DNA from: Prevotella aff. ruminicola Tc2-24
GTDB lineage: Bacteria; Bacteroidota; Bacteroidia; Bacteroidales; Bacteroidaceae
Assembly (NCBI RefSeq): GCF_900110895.1
Contig: NZ_FOIQ01000004.1
Span: 62,001-126,000 of the forward strand
Direction: 5' to 3'
Length of the DNA: 64,000 nt
A program made the position numbers and the translations under genes. Positions 35,876 through 44,825 of this stretch are shown piece by piece. The stretch's first letter is position 1. Each line of letters begins with the position of its first letter. The notes under the pieces were generated by a model. The model was not told where the DNA came from. It saw nothing but the letters and a program-made list of their open reading frames with translations, and did not search any database.

Positions 35876-36877
35876 CTATGTTGTTTTTAGGGTTATACGT
35901 TTTGTGAATGAAAGGGCGGCCCAGGCATAGATGCCAAGAGCCACGACCAGCATGGTCTGTACGGTGTGCACGATCAGTACAAAGTAGAGCGCGTGTTCGT
36001 CGACCACGCCATATAGTATCAGCATGGTCTTCACAGCGAAATGCCACGGACCAGCACCATTGGGGGTCGGCACGATGACGGCAATGGATCCGACAACGAA
36101 GGTCACCATCGCACAGGCCAGTCCCAGGTGTTCTGTAAAGTCGAAGCAGAAGAATGTCAGGTAATAGTGCAGGAAATAACTGCCCCAGATGCCTATCGTG
36201 TAGAAGATGAACAACGGCAGGTTCTTGACATCCTTCAGTGAGATGATGCCTTGCCAGATGCCTCCGGCGGTGGCTTTCACCTTACTATATATATTAAGGC
36301 TCCTAAGCAGAATATGCAGAAGAATCAGGATGGCCACGATACAGACGACAGTGACGAGGTAGCCGGTCAATGAGAAATTGTGGAGAATAGAGTCCAGACT
36401 GGTACCAGTCTGGTCAAAGAAGGTGCCGAACACACTCAGTTGGAACAGTAACGTCAGTCCTGTGATGCCGCCAATCAAGAGGGTGTCGATGGCACGTTCT
36501 GTCACAACGGTCCCTAAGGCCTTGGAGAACGAGATGCCATCGTAGCGTTTGAGGATGCCGCAACGCGTAAACTCACCGATACGGGGTATGACCAGACTCA
36601 CGGCATAAGAGAGGAACACGGCATAGAGGCTCGTTGAGGTCCTGGGGCGCTCGCCGAGCGGCTCCAAGGTCTGGCGCCATCGCCATCCACGGAACATCTG
36701 TGCGAGTATGCCGAAGGGAAAAGACAACAGCATCCATGCCCAATTCATCTCGTCTGTCAGCACATGCTGAAGACGGGTGAAGTCTTCACCCCGATACATC
36801 CAATACAGAATGACCCCACCCAGCAGGATGGGGAAGACAATCTTCGTGGTATTGGTGACGATGGTCTTTGTTTCCAT
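35876..36877 (-). CDS. Lysylphosphatidylglycerol synthase TM-region/flippase-like membrane protein (UPF0104)
   Basis: 333 residues from METKTIVTNTTKIVFPILLG, about eight hydrophobic segments, with RGWRWRQTLEPLG and the conserved VIPRIGEFTRCGILKRYDG early in the protein and PTPNGAGPWHF later, all typical of PF03706. The family includes the flippase domain of MprF and many stand-alone membrane proteins; no synthetase domain is attached here. The lipid handled is unknown. TACCTTTG ends 5 nt before the ATG, so the mRNA is probably leaderless. Confidence 0.87.
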   Translation of the reverse strand: METKTIVTNTTKIVFPILLGGVILYWMYRGEDFTRLQHVLTDEMNWAWMLLSFPFGILAQMFRGWRWRQTLEPLGERPRTSTSLYAVFLSYAVSLVIPRIGEFTRCGILKRYDGISFSKALGTVVTERAIDTLLIGGITGLTLLFQLSVFGTFFDQTGTSLDSILHNFSLTGYLVTVVCIVAILILLHILLRSLNIYSKVKATAGGIWQGIISLKDVKNLPLFIFYTIGIWGSYFLHYYLTFFCFDFTEHLGLACAMVTFVVGSIAVIVPTPNGAGPWHFAVKTMLILYGVVDEHALYFVLIVHTVQTMLVVALGIYAWAALSFTKRITLKTT

Positions 36878-37043
36878 AGCTGCAAAGGTACGAATAAGAG
36901 ATCGAAATTCCAAATTTATTTGGATATTTCCGAACGGTCGTTCCGTGGAGTGATATGTCTTGTCCGACTTGATGCTTGTCAACTAAATGCCTGTTTTTAT
37001 GGCTTTTGTATTCGGGAATCTTGGCTGTGTGCGCAAACAGTCG

Positions 37044-37051
37044 TACCTTTG
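37044..37051 (+). promoter_or_regulatory. -7 box ahead of the 30-residue membrane peptide
   Basis: TACCTTTG, 49 nt before the small ORF start. Confidence 0.7.
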
Positions 37052-37100
37052 CATCGTTTTTAGGATAACATATATAGAATTAAAAGAAAGGAAATTAATT

Positions 37101-37193
37101 ATGACAGTATTATTTTTGGTAACATTTGTTGTTGCTGTATGTATTGCTGAGGCCGTGAAGGTGAACAACGACATTAACTTAGGCTTAAAATAA
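37101..37193 (+). CDS. Small single-span membrane protein (30 aa)
   Basis: MTVLFLVTFVVAVCIAEAVKV with a short polar C-terminus (NNDINLGLK). Residues 2-17 are strongly hydrophobic and could form one membrane helix. It has its own -7 box, a purine-rich AAAGGAAA 9 nt before the ATG and a terminator 30 nt after the stop, so it looks like a self-contained small gene. A longer in-frame version from 36987 begins upstream of the promoter and is rejected. Function is unknown; candidates are a regulatory peptide of a membrane complex or a toxin-like peptide. Confidence 0.65.
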   Translation: MTVLFLVTFVVAVCIAEAVKVNNDINLGLK

Positions 37194-37223
37194 CTTGAGA
37201 GAGTAACAAAGAAAGCATAGAAG

Positions 37224-37258
37224 AGACGGGTAGGGCGTGAGCTCCGCCCGTCTTTTTT
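37224..37258 (+). terminator. Terminator after the small membrane protein
   Basis: AGACGGG / CCCGTCT stem with an inner G/C-rich pairing, followed by six T. Confidence 0.8.
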
Positions 37259-37304
37259 CTGCTTTTGTTTGGTATTCCGCACGAATTATCTTAAATTTGC
37301 ACCC

Positions 37305-38111
37305 ATGAAACAAGTAAGACCTAAGAAGAATCTTGGTCAGCATTTTCTGACTGACCTGAATATCGCCAAGGCGATAGCCGATACTGTGGACGCCTGTCCA
37401 GAACTGCCTGTCTTGGAGGTTGGTCCAGGTATGGGAGTGATGACACAGTATCTTGTGGAGAAACCTCGCCCTTTTAAGGTGGTCGAGATTGATCGCGAGT
37501 CTGTGGCCTATCTGCATGAGAACTTCCCACGTCTTATTAATAATATAATAGGTGGCGATTTCCTGAGAATGGATCTGCGTGAGGTCTTTGACGGACAACA
37601 GTTCGTGCTGACGGGCAACTATCCTTACGACATCTCCTCGCAGATCTTCTTCAAGATGCTCGACAACAAAGACCTGATACCTTGTTGTACAGGTATGATC
37701 CAGCGTGAGGTCGCCCTCCGTATCGCTTCGCAGCCAGGTAACAAACAGTATGGTATCCTTTCTGTACTTATTCAGGCATGGTACCATGTTGAGTATCTTT
37801 TCACTGTCGACGAGAATGTGTTCAATCCACCGCCAAAGGTGAAGTCGGCTGTCATCCGTATGACACGTAACGAGGTGACCGACCTGGGATGTGATGAACA
37901 GCTCTTCAAGCGTGTTGTCAAGACGGTGTTCAATCAGAGGCGGAAGATGCTGCGCGTCTCCCTTCGTCAGTTGTTCGACGCTGCTCATCCTGCTCCTACA
38001 TCTTTCTTTGAGGATCAGATGATGACTCTGCGACCTGAGCAATTGTCTATTCCCCAGTTCATTGAACTGACGAATAAGGTGAAAAAAGTTCTGTTATCGA
38101 GCACAATTTGA
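37305..38111 (+). CDS. ksgA: 16S rRNA (adenine1518-N6/adenine1519-N6)-dimethyltransferase
   Basis: Dimethylates two adjacent adenosines in the 3' terminal hairpin of 16S rRNA during 30S assembly. 268 residues beginning MKQVRPKKNLGQHFLTD. SAM-binding motif I is LEVGPGMG near residue 41, the catalytic motif is GNYPYDIS near 115, and the small C-terminal helical domain is present. The -7 box TAAATTTG (with TTTG 20 nt upstream) ends 5 nt before the ATG, so the transcript is likely leaderless. Confidence 0.96.
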   Translation: MKQVRPKKNLGQHFLTDLNIAKAIADTVDACPELPVLEVGPGMGVMTQYLVEKPRPFKVVEIDRESVAYLHENFPRLINNIIGGDFLRMDLREVFDGQQFVLTGNYPYDISSQIFFKMLDNKDLIPCCTGMIQREVALRIASQPGNKQYGILSVLIQAWYHVEYLFTVDENVFNPPPKVKSAVIRMTRNEVTDLGCDEQLFKRVVKTVFNQRRKMLRVSLRQLFDAAHPAPTSFFEDQMMTLRPEQLSIPQFIELTNKVKKVLLSSTI

Positions 38112-38131
38112 TTGTGTTCGCACACAATCAC

Positions 38132-38145
38132 TTGACATACATCAA
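38132..38145. promoter_or_regulatory. FNR/CRP-like palindrome upstream of the ncRNA candidate
   Basis: TTGACATACATCAA matches the FNR consensus TTGAT-N4-ATCAA at nine of ten defined positions. It ends 61 nt before the -7 box at 38207. Confidence 0.5.
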
Positions 38146-38206
38146 AAGAAATGCGTTTTTTCGCCAAAAGTGCATAACAATCCATTGTGGGTTGCAAAAA
38201 TCGTCG

Positions 38207-38214
38207 TACCTTTG
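38207..38214 (+). promoter_or_regulatory. -7 box of ncRNA candidate
   Basis: TACCTTTG, a perfect -7 element with no coding frame downstream. Confidence 0.7.
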
Positions 38215-38219
38215 CATTG

Positions 38220-38509
38220 TCAATCAGAGATGATGACTCTTTAATAGAAACACAGACACGATACAGTGGTATTAGTTTAGGTAAAAGATTGGTTTAGGTT
38301 AGTTAGAGTTAATAGTTAGTTAGAATTTAGGTTTTAGGTTTATTGAATTTGATTGGAGATAGGTATTTCTAAGGTGTTAGAAAAGGTTTGTAAGTAAGGA
38401 TAACAAACGTAGTGGTGACACTCCGTTTTTTTTAGAAAAGGTTTTTAGTTATTCATAGATTGTTGGTGCCGCCCCTGAGTCGTTGATGACCCTTGAGCGG
38501 CTTTTTTTT
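38220..38509 (+). ncRNA. Candidate non-coding RNA, about 290 nt, C-poor
   Basis: The segment runs from just after a perfect -7 box to an intrinsic terminator (GCCGC / GCGGC at 38468-38472 and 38497-38501, then eight T). No usable reading frame exists: the only ATGs give MMTL and stop, and the + strand is full of TAG and TAA. From about 38280 to 38400 the strand is almost free of C and rich in TTAG/TTAGG, with near-repeats such as GTTAGTTAGA. It is not a recognisable tmRNA, SRP RNA or RNase P RNA; 6S RNA cannot be excluded without structure modelling. It lies between ksgA and a convergent cyclophilin gene. Confidence 0.6.
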
Positions 38510-38513
38510 GTAT

Positions 38514-39284
38514 TTATTTCTTCCGCGTATTTCTTCTGACGATGACCTTGGTGGTCGTTTTCTTCTTCTGAGGTGCTGCCTGTGGCAGATCCTTTGTCAC
38601 TGTGGCTTTCAGGATACGGATATCCTCCAACGGACGATCGTTCTTGTCTGTCTCTGTCGTCAGAATCTTTTCCACCACGTCCATACCTTCCGTCACTTCG
38701 CCGAACACTGTGTATTGCCCATCGAGATGGGGCGTGCCGCCATAGGTCTTGTAGACTTCCCTCATCTCTGGGGTTAGTATCACCTCTCCCTGTGTTATGG
38801 AATCCAGTTTCTGTTGGATATAGTCCAGACGTTTGTCGTCACAGATCTTTCCCCAAACGATGTAGAACTGACAGGCAGCGCTACGCCTCTCAGGGTTTTC
38901 CTTGTCACCCTCACGAGCCATGGCCACAACCCCTCGACGGTGGAATATCTGTGGCAGACGGAACTCAGCCTCTGTGGTGTAGTCGTAGTCGCCTGTGCCG
39001 AGAAGTTCTCCTGGTTTGGCATGTTTGCTGTTGATATCGCCGCTCTGCATCATGAAGTCCTTGATCACTCGATGAACGAGCAGAGAGTCATAGGTGCCCA
39101 TCTTGGTAACCTTTAGGAAATTGTCGCGTGTCTGTGGTGTCTCATCGTAGAGAGCGATGCGGATGTTACCTGCGGTTGTCTCGAGAAGTACTTCTGTGTT
39201 CTTGGTCTGTGCGAGGGCTGTCGATGGTGACAGAAGTGTCATGATCGACAGGACTCTTAATAATCTTTGTACTTTAGTTGTCAT
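38514..39284 (-). CDS. Cyclophilin-type peptidyl-prolyl isomerase, secreted
   Basis: 256 residues with signal peptide (about 1-26, LSIMTLLSPSTALAQ). The cyclophilin fold starts VLLETTAGNIRIALYDETPQTRDNFL; catalytic-type residues are in VHRVIKDFMMQSGD and the later QFYIVWG. Compared with compact bacterial cyclophilins there is an insertion of about 40 residues (CDDKRLDYIQQKLDSITQGE and on) before the last strands, and a basic C-terminal tail (PQKKKTTTKVIVRRNTRKK). Probably a periplasmic folding helper. Confidence 0.92.
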   Translation of the reverse strand: MTTKVQRLLRVLSIMTLLSPSTALAQTKNTEVLLETTAGNIRIALYDETPQTRDNFLKVTKMGTYDSLLVHRVIKDFMMQSGDINSKHAKPGELLGTGDYDYTTEAEFRLPQIFHRRGVVAMAREGDKENPERRSAACQFYIVWGKICDDKRLDYIQQKLDSITQGEVILTPEMREVYKTYGGTPHLDGQYTVFGEVTEGMDVVEKILTTETDKNDRPLEDIRILKATVTKDLPQAAPQKKKTTTKVIVRRNTRKK

Positions 39285-39300
39285 ATTCTAATGTTTTTGG

Positions 39301-40698
39301 CTATTTGTTTTCGGTTTTTTGTAGATTCAGTTTGTCGGCCCATCCACCTTTGAAGAGACGGGTTAGGAAAATACTGCCGCGGAAGGTCAGTTCGATGGCC
39401 ATTGCAGTCCACACGCCCTTTAGTCCATACTTGGGAGCGAACGAGGCTGCGAGAGTCAGGCGTACGAACCACATCGAGCAAAGGCTCATCACAGCAGGAA
39501 TCAGTGTGTCGCCAGCACCAATGAACACACCGTTGATCACGATGGCAGCAGCGAACATCGGCTCTGCCCAGGCCTCGATGCGGAGTATCTGGGAGCCAAG
39601 GGTGATGACCTCTTCGACAGGCGACATCAGTGCCATCAACTCTGGAGCGAAGAGCCACATCAGCATGCCCATGACAGTCATCACTGTGATACCCAGTCCT
39701 ACAGACATCCTAGCGAATGAGCGTGTCAGAGCCTTTTGTCCGGCTCCGATGCCTTGTCCTACCAGCGTTGTGGCGGCCTCGGCAGTGCCGTAGCCAGGCA
39801 TATAACAGAGACTCTCGACGGTGATGGCCAGTGAGTGGGCTGCGATGGCCACTGTTCCCAGAGGAGCCACGATGAGAGTGCTCACGATCTGGGCTGAGCC
39901 CATCAGCAGGTGCTGGAGTCCCATCGGAGCTCCTATCTTAAAGGCTGTCCGTACAGTGTTGGACCTTGGTTTGAAGGAGCCTGGTCGTCCTATGAGCGAG
40001 AGCATCTTCGATCGGTAGAGTAGGAAGTACAGCATCAAGGCAGCAGTGACCAGTTCTGCCAGTCCTGTTCCCATGGCTGCACCCTTCACTCCCATGTCGA
40101 GCACATAGATGAAGACGAAGTTGAACACCACGTCCATCAGGCACATGCCGATGTTCAGGATGCTGGGGATCTTCATGTTGCCAGAGCACTTCAGCATTGA
40201 GCCGGCTAGTCCTTCCATCTGGAAGAAAATTCCTGCCAGTCCGATGATGGCGAAGTAAAGCGAAGCATCGTGCGCGATCTCTTCTGATCCTCCGATCCAA
40301 TAGGGAAGGAAGGGGGCGATGCCGATGGCCGTGATAGAGATAATAAGGCTCCATACGAGACAGCAGACGAGCGACTGGCGGAGCACTCTCCTCGCAGCCT
40401 CGAAGTCGTTGGCGCCTATGAAGTGAGCCACCTGAACAGAGAAACCCATGTTAGCCGCCGAAGCCAGTCCTCCCAACAGCCACCCCGTCGACTCCACCAG
40501 ACCGATGGCTGCTGATGCCTTCGCACCCAGATGACCCACCATCGAGGCATCGATGAAGAACATCACCGTGGCTGATATCTGTGCAAGGATTGAGGGAATA
40601 CTCAGGCTCACGATGAGCCAGAGCTTCTCGCGCCGAGTCATCGTGCGTCCCTCACGGATATAGGAAAGGAGCAGCTCGCTGTTCTTAACCATCTTCAT
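39301..40698 (-). CDS. MATE family multidrug efflux transporter
   Basis: 465 residues from the Met at 40698 (MKMVKNSELLLSYIREGRTM), with 12 hydrophobic segments in two bundles. The first begins LSIPSILAQISATVMFFIDASMVGHLG; the second, GAPMGLQHLLMGSAQIVSTLIVAPLG. Exports organic cations or drugs in exchange for Na+ or H+; substrate unknown. TATCTTTG ends 8 nt before the ATG. An in-frame extension to 40827 crosses the promoter and is rejected. Confidence 0.92.
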   Translation of the reverse strand: MKMVKNSELLLSYIREGRTMTRREKLWLIVSLSIPSILAQISATVMFFIDASMVGHLGAKASAAIGLVESTGWLLGGLASAANMGFSVQVAHFIGANDFEAARRVLRQSLVCCLVWSLIISITAIGIAPFLPYWIGGSEEIAHDASLYFAIIGLAGIFFQMEGLAGSMLKCSGNMKIPSILNIGMCLMDVVFNFVFIYVLDMGVKGAAMGTGLAELVTAALMLYFLLYRSKMLSLIGRPGSFKPRSNTVRTAFKIGAPMGLQHLLMGSAQIVSTLIVAPLGTVAIAAHSLAITVESLCYMPGYGTAEAATTLVGQGIGAGQKALTRSFARMSVGLGITVMTVMGMLMWLFAPELMALMSPVEEVITLGSQILRIEAWAEPMFAAAIVINGVFIGAGDTLIPAVMSLCSMWFVRLTLAASFAPKYGLKGVWTAMAIELTFRGSIFLTRLFKGGWADKLNLQKTENK

Positions 40699-40890
40699 AG
40701 CGGCTACAAAGATACGGATTATTTGTCGAGTTGCTCCAAATACGTGACGCTTTTTTGAAAAATGTTTTATTTTCGTAAAGGCTTGGGCTATATTGTTGCT
40801 CTCAGGGGAAGCAGTGGAGGTACACATCTCAGATGTGCGAAAAGAGTCCGCATAAGCATATCGCTTATGCGGACTCCTGATGATTGCTGT

Positions 40891-41604
40891 TTATTTGCGT
40901 AATTCCATAATCTTCGAAGGACAGGCCATTGTGCACTTGCCGCACTTGATGCAATCGGGATGCAGATAGCCTACGGCCTCGCCACGAGAGTCGTAGGGGG
41001 TGAGCTGCATCGGACAGACGCGAGCGCAGCTTTTGCACTTCATATGACAGGCACTGCTGACATGGATGTTGGTGAATGCTTTTGGCAGTGGTAGCTTCTT
41101 GGGCGCTACCCATCTGGAGATGGTGCCCATCGGACAGAAACTGCACCATGTACGAGGTGCGTAGATGAACGACAAAATGATGCCAACGATGGTGGTCGTG
41201 AGGATGATGGTCCAAAACACGCGTCCTACGTCACTCCAGCTCTTGGCGAAGCTCAACTGGATACCAAACATCGTGAAAATAAAAAGTACCATAAACAGCC
41301 GGAAACCAGAGGAGCGTACAAACTGGGGGATGGGCTTGTGGGGCGAGTACCTTGAGAGCAGACGGTCGTACATGCTGCCACGAGGGCATACGTGACCGCA
41401 CCAGAAACGTCCTCGCCAGATGGATGTCAGTACGGGGCCGATTATACAGATGAGGGCAACCAGTCCGATCACTGGGTAGAACCAACCCACGACGAGGTAT
41501 GCGAAGAGAATCCAGTAGAGCGGCCGTCCTGGAGTCTCGAAATGACGATGAAATAGTTTCTTGTTCTTCTTCTGTTCCATAATGTTTTCTGATTTGGTTT
41601 TCAT
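40891..41604 (-). CDS. Membrane-bound 4Fe-4S ferredoxin-type protein (NapH/YccM-like)
   Basis: About 237 residues (start 41604; MEQKKNKK at 41580 is an alternative). Four or five hydrophobic segments carry two CxxxCP loops (CGHVCPRG and CSFCPMG). The C-terminal soluble part has two ferredoxin clusters: CHMKCKSCARVCPM and CIKCGKCTMACP. The pattern suits an inner membrane electron carrier of the NapH/CcoG type. It is divergent from oxyR, which may reflect redox regulation. The partner enzyme is not in the window. Confidence 0.85.
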   Translation of the reverse strand: MKTKSENIMEQKKNKKLFHRHFETPGRPLYWILFAYLVVGWFYPVIGLVALICIIGPVLTSIWRGRFWCGHVCPRGSMYDRLLSRYSPHKPIPQFVRSSGFRLFMVLFIFTMFGIQLSFAKSWSDVGRVFWTIILTTTIVGIILSFIYAPRTWCSFCPMGTISRWVAPKKLPLPKAFTNIHVSSACHMKCKSCARVCPMQLTPYDSRGEAVGYLHPDCIKCGKCTMACPSKIMELRK

Positions 41605-41723
41605 TTGAACCCACTTATGTGAATGATTTCTAATGCGATTGCAAAAATACGAAGAAAATGATAGATACATGAACTAATTTTTCTATCTTTGCATCGATAT
41701 TGTCTATTGTAAAACAAGGAAAC

Positions 41724-42650
41724 ATGACATTACAACAGCTGAAATACATCGTGGCGATCAACCGCTATCGCAATTTTGCCAAAGCTGCAGATGCTTGTGG
41801 TATCTCACAGCCTACGCTGAGTGCTATGCTGGTGAAGCTGGAAGAAGAACTTGATGTCCGTATCTTCGAGCGCAGCAACAAAAGTGTGCAACCAACATCT
41901 AGTGGCGAGAAAATCATACGGCAAGCCGAGCGCACCATTGCGGAGGCCGAGCGTATAACATGGTTGGTCAACGAGGACAAAGGTAGCATAGCGGGAGAAC
42001 TGTTGTTGGCTATAGGACCAACCATCGCCCCTTATATCCTGCCGAAGTTTATTAGGCATTATGTGGAGGACTATCCGTCAGTCAAGCTTCGTGTCATGGA
42101 ACTGAAGACAGATGCGATGCTAAACGAATTGTTGTTAGGGCATCTGGATGCAGGTATCGCTATCAGTGGGAATATGCGACAGGGTGTGTTGGAGATACCA
42201 CTTTATACGGAGCGATTCATGGTGTATCTGTCAGAGCACTGTTGGCGCAAACTACCTGTCTTCAGACCAGAGAACCTAGAGCATGAGAAGATGTGGGTGA
42301 TGAAAGAAGCGCAGTGTCTTCGTGAGAGCGCTTTCAGCTTCTGCAAGGCCAGAACCAAAGGGCGGCATGTCTATGAGGCTGGGAGTATAGATACACTTAT
42401 TCGCATCGTTGATGAGAATGGTGGTTTTACGATTATCCCAGAGATGCATCTGCCTTTTCTGTCTGACAAGCAACGCGGAAACGTGCGTCGAATAGAAGGC
42501 GACCATTTGTCGCAACGTCGAGTGTCGCTTTATATTCGAGAGGATTACATTCGTCAGTCGATGCTCAATACCATTACGAAGACTCTTCTCCGATTCATGC
42601 CAGATAAGATGATGGAAGAACAGATTGTAAAGTATGGGATAAAGTTGTAG
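41724..42650 (+). CDS. oxyR: LysR-type hydrogen peroxide regulator OxyR
   Basis: 308 residues starting MTLQQLKYIVAINRYRNFAKA, the usual LysR N-terminal helix-turn-helix (about 1-60). The effector domain follows. Cys198 and Cys207, in QCLRESAFSFC, have the spacing of the peroxide-sensing pair Cys199/Cys208 of E. coli OxyR, which supports OxyR rather than another LysR member. AAGGAAAC precedes the ATG; a -7 box TATCTTTG is at 41684. An in-frame start at 41700 is upstream of the Shine-Dalgarno-like stretch and unlikely. Confidence 0.93.
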   Translation: MTLQQLKYIVAINRYRNFAKAADACGISQPTLSAMLVKLEEELDVRIFERSNKSVQPTSSGEKIIRQAERTIAEAERITWLVNEDKGSIAGELLLAIGPTIAPYILPKFIRHYVEDYPSVKLRVMELKTDAMLNELLLGHLDAGIAISGNMRQGVLEIPLYTERFMVYLSEHCWRKLPVFRPENLEHEKMWVMKEAQCLRESAFSFCKARTKGRHVYEAGSIDTLIRIVDENGGFTIIPEMHLPFLSDKQRGNVRRIEGDHLSQRRVSLYIREDYIRQSMLNTITKTLLRFMPDKMMEEQIVKYGIKL

Positions 42651-42671
42651 TTCTGTGTTATGAAGCAAAAA

Positions 42672-42701
42672 AAAGCGTGTAGTCAAAAGACTGCACGCTT
42701 T
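42672..42701. terminator. Bidirectional terminator between oxyR and dnaK
   Basis: AAAGCGTGTAGTC / GACTGCACGCTTT, 13 bp with one wobble and a 4-nt loop; A-run and T-run on the two sides. Confidence 0.85.
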
Positions 42702-42743
42702 CTGTTATATCGTTGGAATGTGAATTCCAACTTAACTATTGGT

Positions 42744-44651
42744 TTACTTAACCTCCTCGAAGTCAGCGTCTTGAATGGTCTCGTCGGTGCCACCAGTCTG
42801 CTGGTTGTTGGCCTGCTGTTGACCTGCGTCGGCTCCAGGCTGAGGACCTGCCTGCTGGTACATCTGCTGTGAGGCGGTCTGCCAAGCTTGGTTGAGGGCT
42901 GCGATGGCGGTCTCGATAGCTGCCACGTCGCCTGCCTTGTGGGCATCTTTCAACTGCTGGAGAGCCTGCTCGATGGCGGGCTTGTGATCAGCAGGAATCT
43001 TGTCGCCCAACTCGTTCAGCTGATTCTCTGTCTGGAAAATCATAGAGTCAGCTTGATTCAACTTGTCGACACGCTCGCGCTCTTTCTTGTCGTTTTCTGC
43101 GTTCTGCTCGGCCTCAGCCTTCATGCGATTGATCTCGTCCTGTGACAGACCTGACGAAGCCTCGATGCGGATAGCCTGCTCCTTGCCTGTAGCCTTATCC
43201 TTGGCAGATACTTTCAGAATACCGTTGGCATCGATGTCGAAGGTCACCTCGATCTGAGGAATACCACGACGGGCAGGAGCGATGCCTGTCAGATTGAACT
43301 GGCCGATGCTCTTGTTCTGAGCAGCCATCGGACGCTCACCCTGCAGTACGTGGATGGTCACCTCTGTCTGGTTGTCAGCTGCGGTAGAGAATACCTCGCT
43401 CTTCTTGCAAGGAATGGTTGTGTTGGCCTCGATCAACTTGGTCATTACGCCACCCATGGTCTCGATACCCAGTGTCAGCGGAGTCACGTCAAGCAGTACG
43501 ATGTCGCCTACGCCACCTTCCTTGTTCAGGATAGCACCCTGGATTGAGGCACCAACGGCTACCACCTCATCAGGGTTCACACCCTTTGATGGCTCCTTGC
43601 CGAAATAGTTCTTCACCAGCGTCTGCACAGCGGGGATACGGCTTGAACCACCTACGAGAATCACCTCGTCGATATCGGCTGTACTCAATTTCGCATCAGC
43701 CATTGCCTTCTGACACGGAGCCAGACAGGCCTGGATGAGGTCGTGAGCCAACTGCTCGAACTTCGCACGTGTGAGAGTCTTCACCAGGTGCTTAGGTACA
43801 CCGGCCACAGGCATGATATAAGGCAGGTTAATCTCGGTAGAGGTGCTTGAAGACAACTCGATCTTAGCCTTCTCGGCAGCCTCCTTCAGGCGCTGCATGG
43901 CCATGGGGTCATCTTTCAGATTGGCACCCTCGTCGTTCTTGAACTCCTGAACCAACCAGTCGATAATCACTTGGTCGAAGTCGTCACCACCAAGATGTGT
44001 GTCACCATTGGTAGAGAGCACCTCGAAAACGCCACCACCGAACTCGAGGATGGAGATATCGAATGTACCACCACCGAGGTCGAATACGGCAATCTTCATA
44101 TCCTTGTTAGCCTTATCTACACCATAAGCCAGAGCGGCTGCTGTGGGCTCATTGACGATACGCTTTACGTTAAGACCGGCAATTTGACCAGCCTCTTTGG
44201 TGGCCTGACGCTGAGAGTCGGAGAAGTAGGCAGGTACGGTAATCACTGCATCTGTCACCTCCTGACCAAGATAGTCCTCGGCGGTCTTCTTCATCTTCTG
44301 CAGTACCATAGCGGAAATCTCCTGTGGCGTGTACTTACGGCCGTTGATGTCGACACGGGGATAGCCACCCTCGTTGACAACGGTATAAGGCACACGAGAA
44401 ATCTCTTTCTCTGTCTGCTGCCAGTTCTCACCCATGAAACGCTTGATACTGTAAACGGTGTTCTTTGGATTGGTGATGGCCTGACGCTTGGCAGGGTCAC
44501 CGATCTTACGCTCGCCGTTCTCAACAAAACCTACAACAGAAGGAGTCGTACGCTTACCTTCGCTGTTGGCAATCACAACAGGCTCGTTACCCTCGAAAAC
44601 GGCAACGCAACTGTTTGTTGTTCCTAAGTCAATTCCAATAATCTTTCCCAT
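42744..44651 (-). CDS. dnaK: Molecular chaperone DnaK (Hsp70)
   Basis: 635 residues. The nucleotide-binding domain starts [20 protein letters not shown], with [14 protein letters not shown] and [11 protein letters not shown]. The substrate-binding domain has the linker [14 protein letters not shown]. The C-terminal lid ends in a Gln/Gly-rich stretch and DADFEEVK. Folds and protects proteins with DnaJ and GrpE, neither of which is in the window. A sigma-54-like promoter lies about 75 nt upstream; no CIRCE element is present. Confidence 0.98.
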   Translation of the reverse strand: MGKIIGIDLGTTNSCVAVFEGNEPVVIANSEGKRTTPSVVGFVENGERKIGDPAKRQAITNPKNTVYSIKRFMGENWQQTEKEISRVPYTVVNEGGYPRVDINGRKYTPQEISAMVLQKMKKTAEDYLGQEVTDAVITVPAYFSDSQRQATKEAGQIAGLNVKRIVNEPTAAALAYGVDKANKDMKIAVFDLGGGTFDISILEFGGGVFEVLSTNGDTHLGGDDFDQVIIDWLVQEFKNDEGANLKDDPMAMQRLKEAAEKAKIELSSSTSTEINLPYIMPVAGVPKHLVKTLTRAKFEQLAHDLIQACLAPCQKAMADAKLSTADIDEVILVGGSSRIPAVQTLVKNYFGKEPSKGVNPDEVVAVGASIQGAILNKEGGVGDIVLLDVTPLTLGIETMGGVMTKLIEANTTIPCKKSEVFSTAADNQTEVTIHVLQGERPMAAQNKSIGQFNLTGIAPARRGIPQIEVTFDIDANGILKVSAKDKATGKEQAIRIEASSGLSQDEINRMKAEAEQNAENDKKERERVDKLNQADSMIFQTENQLNELGDKIPADHKPAIEQALQQLKDAHKAGDVAAIETAIAALNQAWQTASQQMYQQAGPQPGADAGQQQANNQQTGGTDETIQDADFEEVK

Positions 44652-44723
44652 ATTCTAATATTATTTAATGTTACATGTTTGTTAATCTCAGGCTGATAGC
44701 CAATAAGATGTCACAGATTTGAT

Positions 44724-44739
44724 TGCAAAGCATGTGCCA
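44724..44739 (-). promoter_or_regulatory. Sigma-54-like promoter of dnaK
   Basis: Read on the minus strand: TGGCACATGCTTTGCA. It matches TGGCACG-R-N3-TTGCW with GG at -24 and GC at -12 intact and correct spacing. The predicted start would give a leader of about 60 nt. Confidence 0.6.
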
Positions 44740-44788
44740 AAATGACTTTTTTCAGGAAAAATGTTTTTTGTCACGTCATTTTGGCACA
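44733..44788. promoter_or_regulatory. Inverted repeat between dnaK and its divergent neighbour
   Basis: TGTGCCAAAATGAC (44733-44746) and its perfect inverse GTCATTTTGGCACA (44775-44788) are separated by 28 nt. One arm overlaps the -24 region of the dnaK promoter; the other ends just before the -33 box of the neighbouring gene. It could be a shared operator or a DNA loop site. Confidence 0.6.
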
Positions 44789-44793
44789 TAAAA

Positions 44794-44825
44794 TTTGGAT
44801 ATTCGCATGATTTGACTTATCTTTG
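44794..44825 (+). promoter_or_regulatory. Promoter of the secreted protein at 44861
   Basis: TTTG and TATCTTTG separated by 20 nt; housekeeping type, unlike the opposing dnaK promoter. Confidence 0.75.

Noticed and set aside
38111..38129. GATTGTG/CACAATC hairpin after ksgA as a terminator
   Set aside because: The 7-bp stem has no T-run; I could not separate it from chance.
38220..38509. ncRNA candidate as tmRNA, SRP RNA or RNase P RNA
   Set aside because: None of the hallmark sequences (tRNA-like ends, GNAR tetraloop SRP helix, RNase P core motifs) is present.
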